From Rhizobium rhododendri (GTDB taxonomy: Bacteria; Pseudomonadota; Alphaproteobacteria; Rhizobiales; Rhizobiaceae): 64,000 bases of DNA. The notes below the pieces were generated by a model. It was given only the letters and a program-made list of their open reading frames with translations, did not search any database and was not told the origin of the DNA. The stretch covers positions 186,001-250,000 of the forward strand of contig NZ_CP117268.1 of assembly GCF_007000325.2 (NCBI RefSeq), read 5' to 3'. Positions 34,765 through 43,553 of the stretch are shown piece after piece. Position 1 is the first letter of the stretch. Each line of letters opens with the position of its first letter. The translations under genes were made by a program, and so were the position numbers.

Positions 34765-36494
34765 TAGCCCTCATGTCCTTCCTGCCGCTGTTTCGCACCC
34801 GGGCACTGCGGTTCGGCCTCGCCTTCGGCCTTGGTGCGCTGACGCTCGTTGCCGGCATGGCACTGCTTGGCGTTTCCGGATGGTTCCTGACTGCGGCTGC
34901 CCTGACGACCGCAGCTGCGAGTTTCAACCTGTTCGGGCCGTCGTCGCTGATCCGCGGCTTTTCATTGATCCGCATCGGCGCCCGCTATGGAGAAAAGCTC
35001 GTCGGTCACGATGCAACGCTGTGGCTGCTTGCCGATCTCCGGGGTTGGCTGTTTTCGCGGCTGATACCCCGTATGCCGCTCAAGGACACCGGTATCAGCC
35101 ACGGCGACCTCGTCAGCCGGCTGACGGCCGACATCGATACGCTCGACACGGCGTTTCTGGTGGCCATTGGCCCGATGCTGACGGCGCTGGTGCTCGGGGC
35201 GACGATGAGTGCGATCCTCGGCTGGTACATACCCGCGGGGGCAGTGGTCTATGCGGTGACGCTTGCAACTGCGACCCTGGCGGTGCCCGCCGTCCTCGTT
35301 GGAGCGACGCTGGCGCAGGGGCGGTCCGTGATCGCGGCATCGGCTGCAGTCCGCAGCGCCGCCCTGCAAAGCATGGACGGGCTGGCGGACTTCATCGTCT
35401 TCGACCAGATCGCCATGGCAGAGAAGCAGTTCGACGATGCCGCGAACGCCGTGGGATCGGCGCGGCGGCGTCTCGCGTTACGGGGAAGCATTGCCAGCGC
35501 CATGGTCCAGCTTCTGGCCGGCACGGCGCTGGTCGGCGTGCTGTGGTTCGGCATCCAGAGCTTTCAGCGTGGCGATATCGGCGGCCCGCTGCTGGTCGGT
35601 CTGCTGCTGGCGACGCTTGCAAGCTTCGAGGCGACCGGTGCAATCGTTCGCAGCGTCTCGCGCCTGAGCTCCTCTATTGCTGCGGCCGAACAGATACGGG
35701 CAGTCGCCGACAGCCCGCCTGCGGTGGTTGATCCCGGGCGACCGGTGGCAATGCCGGAAGGCAACGACATCGCCTTCCACGGCGTGCGTTTCGGGCATCA
35801 TGCCGACAGGACGATCCTGGTGGATGTCAGTTTTAAGGTCGCCACAGGGTCCCGCGTCGTGATCCTCGGTGCCAGCGGCTCCGGCAAGTCGACGTTGATG
35901 GCGCTGCTGCTTCGCCTCTTCGATCCGCAGGCTGGCACGATCACACTCGGCGATGTCGATCTTCGTTGGCTGAGGCAGGACGAACTGCATCGGCGCATCG
36001 CGCTTCTGACCCAGGATACGCAAGTCTTCATGGGAAGCCTGCGAGACAATCTGCTGATGGGCGATCCCGGCGCAAGCAGCGAGCGTCTCTGGCACATGCT
36101 CGACGCGGTCCGCCTCGGCGACGTCGTCCGGCGGCTGCCAGACCAGCTGGATGGCTATGTCGGCGAAAAGGGCTGGACACTGTCCGCCGGACAGGCGCGT
36201 CGCCTGTGTCTTGCGCGCGCGCTTCTCTCGAAAGCTCAAATCCTCGTTTTGGACGAACCGACGTCCAATCTCGATCCGGAGACAGAGCGCGCGTTTTTCG
36301 AGGATCTCTGCAATCTGGCGACAGGAAAAACGGTCATCCTTGCCACGCACGCAAAGCCGCCGTCGGGCGTCTTCGACCAGTGCTACGTTATGACGGAGGG
36401 AAAGATGGCGGTATCTGGGGCAACCGCCACAGAGGAGCCGCGAGGGCCAAGTGTTGAGAACGTCCCACTCTGGAGCGTTCCGAAGGACTGTTAA
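34761..36494 (+). CDS. cydC: ABC exporter half-transporter CydC
   Basis: Second half (577 residues) of the CydDC assembly exporter. The membrane domain starts MSFLPLFRTRALRFGLAFGLG and spans about 300 residues. Walker A is GASGSGKST, the signature loop is modified (TLSAGQARRLCLARALL) and Walker B is ILVLDEPTSNLD. The start overlaps the cydD stop (ATGA), so the two halves are translationally coupled in near-equal amounts. About 195 bases after its stop begin before the next gene, with no clear terminator or gene. Confidence 0.92.
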   Translation: MIALMSFLPLFRTRALRFGLAFGLGALTLVAGMALLGVSGWFLTAAALTTAAASFNLFGPSSLIRGFSLIRIGARYGEKLVGHDATLWLLADLRGWLFSRLIPRMPLKDTGISHGDLVSRLTADIDTLDTAFLVAIGPMLTALVLGATMSAILGWYIPAGAVVYAVTLATATLAVPAVLVGATLAQGRSVIAASAAVRSAALQSMDGLADFIVFDQIAMAEKQFDDAANAVGSARRRLALRGSIASAMVQLLAGTALVGVLWFGIQSFQRGDIGGPLLVGLLLATLASFEATGAIVRSVSRLSSSIAAAEQIRAVADSPPAVVDPGRPVAMPEGNDIAFHGVRFGHHADRTILVDVSFKVATGSRVVILGASGSGKSTLMALLLRLFDPQAGTITLGDVDLRWLRQDELHRRIALLTQDTQVFMGSLRDNLLMGDPGASSERLWHMLDAVRLGDVVRRLPDQLDGYVGEKGWTLSAGQARRLCLARALLSKAQILVLDEPTSNLDPETERAFFEDLCNLATGKTVILATHAKPPSGVFDQCYVMTEGKMAVSGATATEEPRGPSVENVPLWSVPKDC

Positions 36495-36688
36495 TGCTGA
36501 GTTCACCATGATCGACTGAAGCGCTCTCAGGTCCATAAGAGAGTGAAACATTAGTAATGCATAACACGTTTACATTGTGACGGATCGATAGCACCCGCTA
36601 TCAGTCCGTTTCAACAGGAAGCGCGCGCTCCTCGACCTAGTCCCGCCAGTGACATCAGTCACGGGCTAAACCAACGAGGATGATAATC

Positions 36689-37453
36689 ATGCAGAATCTC
36701 AGAAAGAGCATTTCGCTTGCCGTTCTTCTATCTGCGGCAACTGTGGTATCCGTACAGGCCCAACAGGGCGGCTCCAACCGCGGAGGCCTTGGCCTGGGCG
36801 GCGGGGTATCACTCGGCGGAGGTCGTGGACTGGGCGTCGGCGTGGGCGCTTCCGTCGGCGGCATTAATGCCGGCGTCGGTGCGAACGTCGGCGGCTCCAC
36901 CGGTGTGAATGCCGGTGTCGGCGCAAATGTAGGCGGTTCCAATGGTGTTAATGCCGGAGCCGGAGCATCGATCGGTGGTGCGCAAGGCGTGAACGCGGGA
37001 GCAACTGCCTCGATTGGTGGGTCAAGCGGTGTCAATGCTGGTGTCGGTGCGTCGGTTGGAGGCGGCAATGGCGTCAGCGCGGGTGTCGGAGCGTCAATTG
37101 GTGGATCCGGCGGCGGCGGCAATGGATCCACTGGCGGCGGCGGCAACGGATCCACCGGCGGCGGCAATGGATCCACCGGCGGCGGCGGCAACGGATCCAC
37201 CGGCGGTGGCAGCACCGGATCCATCGGCGGCGGCAACACCAGCGGGACTGGTCTTGGATCTGGCAACAATGCAGGTGTAGGCTCGGGTCTGGGCGGTCGG
37301 GCGGCAACCCGACGCGCTGCTATCGCGTACCAGGGGATGTCGCCCACTCAGCAGAAGCTCGTCCTCACCCGCTGCAAGACCTTCGGAGCCGGAAATGCCG
37401 ATCCCGGTCTGGCTGCTCTCTGCAAGCTCCTGAAGCAAATCGCCGCGCGCTAG
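36689..37453 (+). CDS. Secreted glycine-rich repeat protein
   Basis: Protein of 254 residues with a Sec signal peptide (cut likely after VQA, residue 24). Residues 68-137 are five tandem 14-residue units of the form GGSxGVNAGVGASV, preceded by imperfect copies. Residues 138-190 are a Gly/Asn/Ser/Thr linker built of GGGGNGST units. The C-terminal 55 residues form a small conserved-looking domain (MSPTQQKLVLTRCKTF, then LAALCKLLKQ) with two cysteines that may pair. The spacing of V/I and A/G suggests a thin beta-solenoid or polyproline-like glycine fold. Function is unknown; surface or matrix roles are guesses. The start at 36689 has GAGG nine bases upstream. A strong terminator follows. Confidence 0.82.
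   Translation: MQNLRKSISLAVLLSAATVVSVQAQQGGSNRGGLGLGGGVSLGGGRGLGVGVGASVGGINAGVGANVGGSTGVNAGVGANVGGSNGVNAGAGASIGGAQGVNAGATASIGGSSGVNAGVGASVGGGNGVSAGVGASIGGSGGGGNGSTGGGGNGSTGGGNGSTGGGGNGSTGGGSTGSIGGGNTSGTGLGSGNNAGVGSGLGGRAATRRAAIAYQGMSPTQQKLVLTRCKTFGAGNADPGLAALCKLLKQIAAR
36890..37099 (+). repeat. Five tandem 42-base coding repeats
   Basis: These encode the five 14-residue units of the glycine-rich protein. Copies differ mainly at third codon positions, so the array is under protein-level constraint rather than newly duplicated. It is followed up to about 37240 by shorter 18-21 base units, each containing GGATCC. Confidence 0.8.
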
Positions 37454-37481
37454 GTCTCCCGAGATTACCAACCTAAAACAC

Positions 37482-37519
37482 GATGGCGCCCTGTGTGAAA
37501 ACATGGCGCCATCTTTTTT
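37482..37519 (+). terminator. Rho-independent terminator after the glycine-rich gene
   Basis: GATGGCGCC at 37482-37490 pairs perfectly with GGCGCCATC at 37505-37513 across a 14-base loop, followed by a run of six T at 37514-37519. This is the best intrinsic terminator in the window. It ends the glycine-rich gene and separates it from the convergent sugar-acid operon. Confidence 0.88.
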
Positions 37520-37571
37520 GCTGGCAGTCGTATCCCGTCACCATCGACCCAGGTGCGGAGGGTTCCGAGCC

Positions 37572-38321
37572 TTATCCCCGCCCTATGAACGGCATGCTCG
37601 AGGCCATGATGGTGATGAACTGGACGTTGGCGGCGAGGCTCATTTTCGCCATATTGAGGACGGTGGCACCCACGGTTGCGACGTCCATGGTGGGTTCGAC
37701 AGCAATCGTGCCATCCGCCTGTGGCACGCCCTTGGCCATGCGCGTCGTCATATCCGTGGCGGCGTTGCCGATATCGATCTGCGAGGCAACGATGTTGTGG
37801 ATGCGCCCGTCGAGGCTGATCGATTTGGTGAGGCCGGTCACAGCGTGCTTGGAGGCCGTATAGGGTGCTGAGCCTGGCCGCGGCGTGTGGGCCGAGATCG
37901 AGCCGTTGTTGATGATGCGTCCGCCCCGTGGCGTCTGGTCGCGCATCATGCGGTAGGCCCGGTTGGCACAGAGAAACATTCCGTTGATGTTGACGGAAAT
38001 GACGGCTTGCCATTGCTCGAACGTCACGTCGCCGAAATTCGTCGTGGGCGCACCCACGCCGGCATTGTTGAACAGCACGTCCAGCCGCCCTGCCTTAGCC
38101 TCCAGTTCGGCAAAGAGCGCGTCGACCGACGCCGGGTCGGTGACATCTGTCGGAACGATCAACGGTATGCCCGCCATGGCCAGAGAGGCTGTTTCTTCCA
38201 GCGGCTCCGCACGGCGACCGGCGAGCGCAACGACGTAGCCATCCCCCAGGAGCGCCAGCGCTACCGCTCTTCCGATGCCTGAACCTGCGCCCGTGACAAC
38301 TGCAACCCGGCCATCCATCAT
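37572..38321 (-). CDS. SDR family NAD(P)-dependent oxidoreductase
   Basis: Short-chain dehydrogenase of 249 residues. The cofactor site TGAGSGIG is at 10-17, NNAG at 85-88, and the catalytic set S143, Y154, K158 (YTASK). The likely substrate is a sugar alcohol or sugar acid, because it is the last gene of an operon that starts with an RbsABC-like importer. It follows the small barrel protein by 40 bases. Specificity cannot be read from the sequence. Confidence 0.88.
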   Translation of the reverse strand: MMDGRVAVVTGAGSGIGRAVALALLGDGYVVALAGRRAEPLEETASLAMAGIPLIVPTDVTDPASVDALFAELEAKAGRLDVLFNNAGVGAPTTNFGDVTFEQWQAVISVNINGMFLCANRAYRMMRDQTPRGGRIINNGSISAHTPRPGSAPYTASKHAVTGLTKSISLDGRIHNIVASQIDIGNAATDMTTRMAKGVPQADGTIAVEPTMDVATVGATVLNMAKMSLAANVQFITIMASSMPFIGRG

Positions 38322-38361
38322 GCTTTCATCCTGTAAACGATGCGGTATGTGTCATGTTAGC

Positions 38362-38700
38362 TCAAAGGCTCGCCGGCGCATAATCGTTTGCGGTAAACAG
38401 GTGGTGGTGTACCCGGCCTGTGAACATCTTCAGAAGTTCGCCACTGACCTCGCGGCTTTGGTAGCGGACATCCGAGCGAAGTGCGGCATCAACGGCATCC
38501 ATGTCGGGGTAGCGAACTGCAAGGGCCATTGCATAGACCGGCGCCCCTTCATCGCGATCGAAGCCATCGAGGACGCGAACTTCCTTGGCGCCCGGGAATT
38601 GCGTCCAGAGCGGCACCAGTTTTTCTTTCACGAAGGCACGGAATTCGGCCTCCTTGCCGGCATGGATTTCGCCTTCGAACAAAGCATATCGAACGATCAT
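38362..38700 (-). CDS. Small dimeric alpha-beta barrel protein, EthD-like
   Basis: Protein of 112 residues starting MIVRYALFEGEIHAGKEAEF. The layout, a beta strand, a helix with Phe and Val residues, central strands with VLDG and YAMALAVRYPDMDAV, and a C-terminal VHHHLF strand, resembles ferredoxin-like dimeric barrels such as EthD. No family can be named firmly. It sits between the binding-protein gene and the SDR in the sugar-acid operon, so a role as a mutarotase, isomerase or small catabolic enzyme is possible but unproven. Start at 38700; the frame is open further upstream but overlaps no good ribosome site. Confidence 0.7.
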   Translation of the reverse strand: MIVRYALFEGEIHAGKEAEFRAFVKEKLVPLWTQFPGAKEVRVLDGFDRDEGAPVYAMALAVRYPDMDAVDAALRSDVRYQSREVSGELLKMFTGRVHHHLFTANDYAPASL

Positions 38701-38791
38701 CGACTTTTCCAAATTGGTTGATGTGAGGGCGCGGCTCCGTCTGTGCCCGGAGCGCGGGGCGCAGGCATCGGCCGCGCCCCGCACGGCGACG

Positions 38792-39889
38792 TTATTTGCC
38801 CCAGATTGCCTTGTAGTGATCCCGATAGCCGTTGTCGGGATCGAAGCTGTTCTTCGGGCCTCCGTCGAATTCGACATTGGCTGTCGTGACCACATGCAGC
38901 GGCGAAACATAGCCGGACCATGCGACCCCGGCGAAGGCGCGGTTTAGTTCGTCGACCAGTTGCCATCCCTGCAGGGTGAGCGGCTCGGCCACCGTGACTG
39001 CCTGGTATTGCTTGGCGCGAATGCGCTGGTAGGCGCTTTCCGAGCCGTCGCCGGCGGCGACATTCACCGGCTTGCCGTCTCCCTCGATGCCGGCCGATGC
39101 CAGCGAGGGACCCATGAAGTCGAAATAAAGGTCATTGATCGCCAGCGAATGCGTCCACTTCTCCCCGTATTTCTGCAGCAGCGATGTCGTCAGCTGCGGC
39201 ATGCGTTGCGAGGTTTCGGCGATCGGCGTATCGACATATTCGAGCACGGTGCCGCCGAGGCTCTCGATTTCCTTCTTCATCCGGTCGGCCTTGGCGATGG
39301 CAATCGCATAGGTGCTGTCCGTGAAGATGACGACGCCGGGCTTGCCGCCTGCATCGACGAATGCCCAGTCGGCCGCAGCCTTGGAGACCTCCATGGCGTC
39401 GGTGGTGACATTGGCGAACACGCCGACTTCCGGGACGGGACCGACATTCGATGCCGCATGCCAGGAGACCATCGGAATGCCGGCAGCCTTTGCCTGCTCC
39501 ATCGCCGGCTTCTGCTCGATAGCGTCGAAACCGTCGATGATGATGCCATCCGGCTTCAGCGCCATCGCCTGGCCGAAGGCTGCCGTCCGGCCGCCGATCG
39601 AGCCGGCGCCGTCGAGCGCGGTCACTTTCCAGCCGAGCGATCCTGCCGCCTCCTGGACGCCGTTGACGACGCCGAGAATGCCGCCGTTCTTCATGTCGCC
39701 GGCAAGGATGACGATCGACTTGCCGGCTGCGCCCTTGGGCCCGGTGGTCGGGCCATCCCATGCACTCGCCTTGGATGCATATTTGTCGACGACCGCTTTC
39801 GCATCGGACATAGGGTCGGCAAGCGCCGGCAGGCTGGTCATCAGGGCAAGCGCTGCGACCGTCGCCTGCAACATCGTTCTACGCTTCAT
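38792..39889 (-). CDS. Periplasmic sugar-binding protein (RbsB-like)
   Basis: Substrate-binding protein of the periplasmic-binding-protein-4 family, 365 residues. The signal peptide MKRRTMLQATVAALALMTSLPALA is probably cut before DPMSDAK; the RRTML resembles a weak Tat motif, but Sec export is likelier. The mature part has a pattern like SIVILAGDMKNGG and DGIIIDGFD of the family. The ATG at 39889 has GGAGGA six bases upstream, better than an in-frame GTG at 39895. Third gene of the importer operon after the ATPase and permease. Confidence 0.9.
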   Translation of the reverse strand: MKRRTMLQATVAALALMTSLPALADPMSDAKAVVDKYASKASAWDGPTTGPKGAAGKSIVILAGDMKNGGILGVVNGVQEAAGSLGWKVTALDGAGSIGGRTAAFGQAMALKPDGIIIDGFDAIEQKPAMEQAKAAGIPMVSWHAASNVGPVPEVGVFANVTTDAMEVSKAAADWAFVDAGGKPGVVIFTDSTYAIAIAKADRMKKEIESLGGTVLEYVDTPIAETSQRMPQLTTSLLQKYGEKWTHSLAINDLYFDFMGPSLASAGIEGDGKPVNVAAGDGSESAYQRIRAKQYQAVTVAEPLTLQGWQLVDELNRAFAGVAWSGYVSPLHVVTTANVEFDGGPKNSFDPDNGYRDHYKAIWGK

Positions 39890-39940
39890 GTTCACTCCTC
39901 CATTTTGGTTTTGATGTACCGGTGTTGATCCCGGCGTAGT

Positions 39941-40981
39941 CTACTTGGGCGCGGGCGTGATCCTCCTCACGGCGCCGCGCTTGCGCTGGGCGTAACCGGC
40001 TATGCCGATGGCAATAAGCAGGGTGACCCCGTTGAAGAGCGGCTCGATGAAGAAGGAGCCGCCGAATTGCTGGATGCCGGAAATCCCGACCGCCAGGATG
40101 ATGACGCCGATGAGCGTCCCCCAGACGTTGACGCGTCCGGGCTTGATCGTCGTCGAGCCGAGGAAGGCGCCGACGAGGGCCGGCAGCAGATATTCGAGCC
40201 CGACGCTCGCCTGGCCGATGCGCAGCTTCGAGGCCAGAAGTACGCCGGTGAGCGCCGCCAACAGTCCCGACGTCACGAAGGCACCGATCACGAACTTGCG
40301 CACCGGAATGCCATTGAGGGCTGCGGCCTTCGGGTTGGCACCGATTGCGTAGAGATATCGCCCGACCGGCAGGTATTCGAGCACGACCCACATGCAGATG
40401 GCGATGCCGAGGACGTAAAAGCCAGTGATCGGCAGGCCGAACAGCATCGTTCCGTTCAGTGCATAAAAGCCGTGCGGCAGGACGCCGACAACCTGGCGGC
40501 CGCCGGTGTGCCAAAGCGCCAGCGCGTAGAGGACGGTGCCTGTTCCGAGCGTCGCGATAAAGCTGTCGATCTTGGCGACCTCCACCAGCAGTCCGTTCAG
40601 GAAGCCCGTGATGGTGCCGAGCGCCAGCACGATGAGGACGGCCACTGGCCAGGGAAGGCCGTAGGCGGTCTGCAGACTGATGGCAAGGATGTGCCAGAGC
40701 ACGATGCCGTAACCGACGGTCAGGTCTATGCGGCCCGACGCCATCGGGATCATCGCGGCCAGCGACAGCAGCGCGATGATCGCCTTGTCCGACACGATGG
40801 AGCGAACGTTGAGAAGTGTCGGGAAAGTCGCCGGCAGCAGCAGCGAGAACAGCAGGATCAGCACGACGGTCAGGATTACCAGTCCGTAGACGGGGATAAG
40901 CCGGCCGATCTTCTGGCTGGTCGACAATCCCGCCATTTCGCCCTTAGTCGGCTCCAGCGCGGTTGATTCAATGGATTGCAT
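39941..40981 (-). CDS. Sugar ABC transporter permease (RbsC-like)
   Basis: Inner-membrane permease of 346 residues with about ten helices. The conserved ALNGIPVRKFVIGAFVTSGLLAALTG and GGSFF patterns of the branched RbsC/AraH family are present. A charged N-terminus of about 30 residues precedes the first helix. AGGAGG lies upstream of the ATG, 18 bases after the ATPase stop. It works with the ATPase and binding protein around it; the operator upstream of the operon suggests induction by a sugar acid. Confidence 0.92.
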   Translation of the reverse strand: MQSIESTALEPTKGEMAGLSTSQKIGRLIPVYGLVILTVVLILLFSLLLPATFPTLLNVRSIVSDKAIIALLSLAAMIPMASGRIDLTVGYGIVLWHILAISLQTAYGLPWPVAVLIVLALGTITGFLNGLLVEVAKIDSFIATLGTGTVLYALALWHTGGRQVVGVLPHGFYALNGTMLFGLPITGFYVLGIAICMWVVLEYLPVGRYLYAIGANPKAAALNGIPVRKFVIGAFVTSGLLAALTGVLLASKLRIGQASVGLEYLLPALVGAFLGSTTIKPGRVNVWGTLIGVIILAVGISGIQQFGGSFFIEPLFNGVTLLIAIGIAGYAQRKRGAVRRITPAPK

Positions 40982-40999
40982 GGCTTTCCTCCTGAATGT

Positions 41000-42496
41000 T
41001 CATGCGGCTTCGGACGCGGACGCAGCTGTGATGACCGCTTCCGTCGTCAGCGCATTGCCGGCCAGTTCGCTGACGATCCTGCCGCGCGAAAAGACAAGGG
41101 CTCTGTGGCAGATGTGGGCGATTTCCTCGAAATCGGTGGAAACGACGACGACGGCAAGCCCGGCATCCAGCGCCTGGGTGATAAGGCGGTAGATATCGGC
41201 ACGGGCGCCGACATCGACACCAGCGGTCGGATCCTCGGCAACCAGCAACTTACGCCCGGTCGCCAGCCAGCGGGCGACGACGACCTTCTGCTGATTGCCG
41301 CCGGATAGAGCTTCGACAGGCAAGTCGGGATCGTTGGGTCGCAGGCCGACGGAACGACCGATGGCCGAGGCAAGATCGGCTTCGCGTCGGGGGGAGAGAA
41401 AGGACCGCAATCCCCGGCCGGATGCACCGGGATTGAGGTAGGTGTTTTCGCGCACCGATAACGGCATGGCGACCGATTCCTCCGTCCGGTCGCGGGCGAT
41501 CAGGCCGATTCCGGATGCCATGGCGCTTCGGGGGCTCGACAGGTCGGGTGTCTGGTCATGCAGCAGCACGCTGCCGGCAAAACCCTCGCAGCCAAACAGC
41601 GCGCGGCCGATCAACTCCTGTCCGGCGCCCCGCAATCCCACCAGCCCGAGCAATTCGCCCTCACGGATATCGAAAGAGACCGGGCTGGTGCCGGCGCAGG
41701 CGAGGTCGCGGACCTTGACGATCGCCTTGCCGGCGACGGCCGGCTTTTTGGCAAACAGGTCGTGATTGGCGCGGCCGATGATCATCGTTACGAGCTCGTC
41801 GGGCGTCGTGTCGGCGACAGCCTTCTGGCCGACCATCTTGCCATCTCGAAGGACGGCGACGCGGTCGGCAATGCGGAAAATCTCGTCCAGCCGGTGCGAG
41901 ACGTAGATCATCCCGACGCCGCGCTCCTTGAGGGGCCTGATGGCGTCGAACAGCCGCTCGACCTCGTCTGCCGGCAGGCTTGCCGTGGGTTCGTCGAGCA
42001 CAAGGACGTCGGCTTCGACGGCAAGGGCGCGGGCAATCGCCACGAGGGACTTCTCCGTCCTGCTGAGGGACGAGACCCGGGTCGTCGGATCGAAGTGGCA
42101 GCCCACCAGTTTCAGCGCATCCTCGGCGCGCGCCTGCGTCCGCTTCCAGTCGATCACGCCGCGACGCATGGAGAACCCTTGCGCCAGGCCCATGTTCTCG
42201 CCGACCGTCATCCACTCGATCAAGCCGAGATCCTGGTGGATGAAGGCGACCGGCTGGCGTTGGTTGGGCCGCGACGGACGGTGATGATAGCTTTCGCCAC
42301 GAAAGAGGATGTCGCCGGTATCGGGCTTGTAGATGCCGGCGAGCGTCTTGATCAGCGTCGACTTGCCGGCGCCGTTTTCGCCCAGCAGGGCCAGGATCTC
42401 GCCTTCGCGCAAATCGAAGGAGACGTCACAGAGCGCTTGGGTTCCGCCAAACGTCTTGGTGATCGTCTGGAACTCCAGTAGTTTTTTCGCTTCCAC
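41000..42496 (-). CDS. Sugar ABC transporter ATP-binding protein (RbsA-like, duplicated)
   Basis: ATPase of about 498 residues with two fused nucleotide-binding domains, as in RbsA/MglA. The first domain has a perfect Walker A (GENGAGKST near residue 40) and Walker B (VLVLDEPTASL). The second has the usual degenerate Walker A (GLRGAGQEL) and signature SGGNQQKVVVARWL. GGAGGAGC precedes a GTG at 42496, which I take as the start; a GTG seven codons upstream would include the ribosome site. First gene of the importer operon, with a perfect LacI-type palindrome 38 bases upstream. Confidence 0.92.
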   Translation of the reverse strand: MEAKKLLEFQTITKTFGGTQALCDVSFDLREGEILALLGENGAGKSTLIKTLAGIYKPDTGDILFRGESYHHRPSRPNQRQPVAFIHQDLGLIEWMTVGENMGLAQGFSMRRGVIDWKRTQARAEDALKLVGCHFDPTTRVSSLSRTEKSLVAIARALAVEADVLVLDEPTASLPADEVERLFDAIRPLKERGVGMIYVSHRLDEIFRIADRVAVLRDGKMVGQKAVADTTPDELVTMIIGRANHDLFAKKPAVAGKAIVKVRDLACAGTSPVSFDIREGELLGLVGLRGAGQELIGRALFGCEGFAGSVLLHDQTPDLSSPRSAMASGIGLIARDRTEESVAMPLSVRENTYLNPGASGRGLRSFLSPRREADLASAIGRSVGLRPNDPDLPVEALSGGNQQKVVVARWLATGRKLLVAEDPTAGVDVGARADIYRLITQALDAGLAVVVVSTDFEEIAHICHRALVFSRGRIVSELAGNALTTEAVITAASASEAA

Positions 42497-42533
42497 CGAT
42501 GCTCCTCCCAAAGCCACGCGTATGCAGAGTTTT

Positions 42534-42549
42534 ATGTTATCGATAACAT
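42534..42549. promoter_or_regulatory. LacI-type operator upstream of the RbsABC-like operon
   Basis: ATGTTATCGATAACAT is a perfect 16-base palindrome with the central CG typical of LacI-family operators, repeated exactly upstream of the divergent dehydrogenase genes. A second partial CGATAAC half-site follows at 42550-42556. Confidence 0.85.
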
Positions 42550-42607
42550 CGATAACCGGTCAAGCGAAAATCCGTTCTCGACGGAAAACGTCCTGCGGCG
42601 TGGAAAT

Positions 42608-43504
42608 TTACGGTGCGGCGGAGAAGCCGTCGAGCAGGCGGATCATCTCTGCGGAGTCGCGGCTGCCGAGACCGGCGGCACACAGCAGCCGGTGAATCTC
42701 CACCACAGCGCCCGTCATCGGAAGGGGTGTTTTCGTCTTCAGTGCGAAGGCCTGCAGCGAATCCAGGTCTTTCAACATATTGTCGATCCGCCCGGTCGGC
42801 GAGAAATCCCGCTGGGCAAACTTGCCCATGAATTCCTGCAGAATGCGGCTGTCCGCCCTGCCGCCTGCCAACGCCGCAGGGATTGCCGCCGGATCGACTC
42901 CGCCGGCTTCGGCGAGCTTCACAGCCTCCGCGACGGCCTGGAAAAGCACTGCGCAGAAGAGCTGGTTAATGAGCTTCGTTGTCTGGCCGGCTCCTGATCC
43001 GCCCATCAGCGTATAGTTGGCAGCCAGATGCTGCATGACGACGCGGGCCCGCTCGAAATCGGTCTCGCTGCCGCCCGCCATGATCGTCAGCCGTCCCGAT
43101 AGCGCGCCCGGCACCCCCCCGGACAGCGGGCAGTCCACCCAGCCCATGCCTGTCTCATCTCGCAGTCGGGTTGCTATCGAGGTCGTCTCGGCGGGGTCGA
43201 TGGACGACATGTCGATCACCAGTTTGTCGGCACTGGCGGCAGCAGCCACGCCGTCCTCGCCGAACACGACGGACCGCACGATGTCGGCGTGGTTGAGGCT
43301 GAGAATGCAGAATGCGCTCGTCTCGACGGCGGCCCGGACAGACTTTGCGGGAGTTGCGCCCTTGTCTGCGAGGGCCGCGACTTTATCAGGATTGAGATCG
43401 AAAGCAGATGTCGCATGGCCCGTCTCGAGCAGGCGGGTGGCGATCGCCGTTCCCATGATGCCGGCGCCGATCACTGCAACGCTTGCCCTGTCACTATCCA
43501 TCAT
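42608..43504 (-). CDS. NAD(P)-dependent beta-hydroxyacid dehydrogenase (HIBADH family)
   Basis: Dehydrogenase of 298 residues of the 3-hydroxyisobutyrate / tartronate-semialdehyde reductase family. The cofactor site is IGAGIMGTAIATRL. The substrate motif DCPLSGGVPGALSGRL and the catalytic lysine region GAGQTTKLINQL are present. It follows the gluconate 5-dehydrogenase-like SDR by 49 bases. GGAGGAC precedes two adjacent ATGs, and either may start it. In sugar-acid catabolism such enzymes reduce or oxidise 2- or 3-hydroxy acids; the exact substrate is unknown. Confidence 0.88.
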   Translation of the reverse strand: MMDSDRASVAVIGAGIMGTAIATRLLETGHATSAFDLNPDKVAALADKGATPAKSVRAAVETSAFCILSLNHADIVRSVVFGEDGVAAAASADKLVIDMSSIDPAETTSIATRLRDETGMGWVDCPLSGGVPGALSGRLTIMAGGSETDFERARVVMQHLAANYTLMGGSGAGQTTKLINQLFCAVLFQAVAEAVKLAEAGGVDPAAIPAALAGGRADSRILQEFMGKFAQRDFSPTGRIDNMLKDLDSLQAFALKTKTPLPMTGAVVEIHRLLCAAGLGSRDSAEMIRLLDGFSAAP

Positions 43505-43553
43505 GTCCTCCTTTGCAATCCAACGTCGTTGCCTCTACAGGCGATACCTCACC

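Noticed and set aside
34745..35731. Plus-strand open frame of 328 codons overlapping cydC in another frame
   Set aside because: Arg/Pro/Ala-rich shadow of cydC; cydC has complete transporter motifs and a coupled start.
37100..37240. Repeated GGATCC-containing units as a possible CRISPR or recombination array
   Set aside because: Units are 18-21 bases, have no unique spacers and are in frame, encoding GGGGNGST repeats of the glycine-rich protein.
39863..39889. Tat signal in the RbsB-like binding protein (KRRTML)
   Set aside because: Lacks the full SRRxFLK context and has a strongly hydrophobic core with an ordinary ALA cleavage site; Sec export is likelier.
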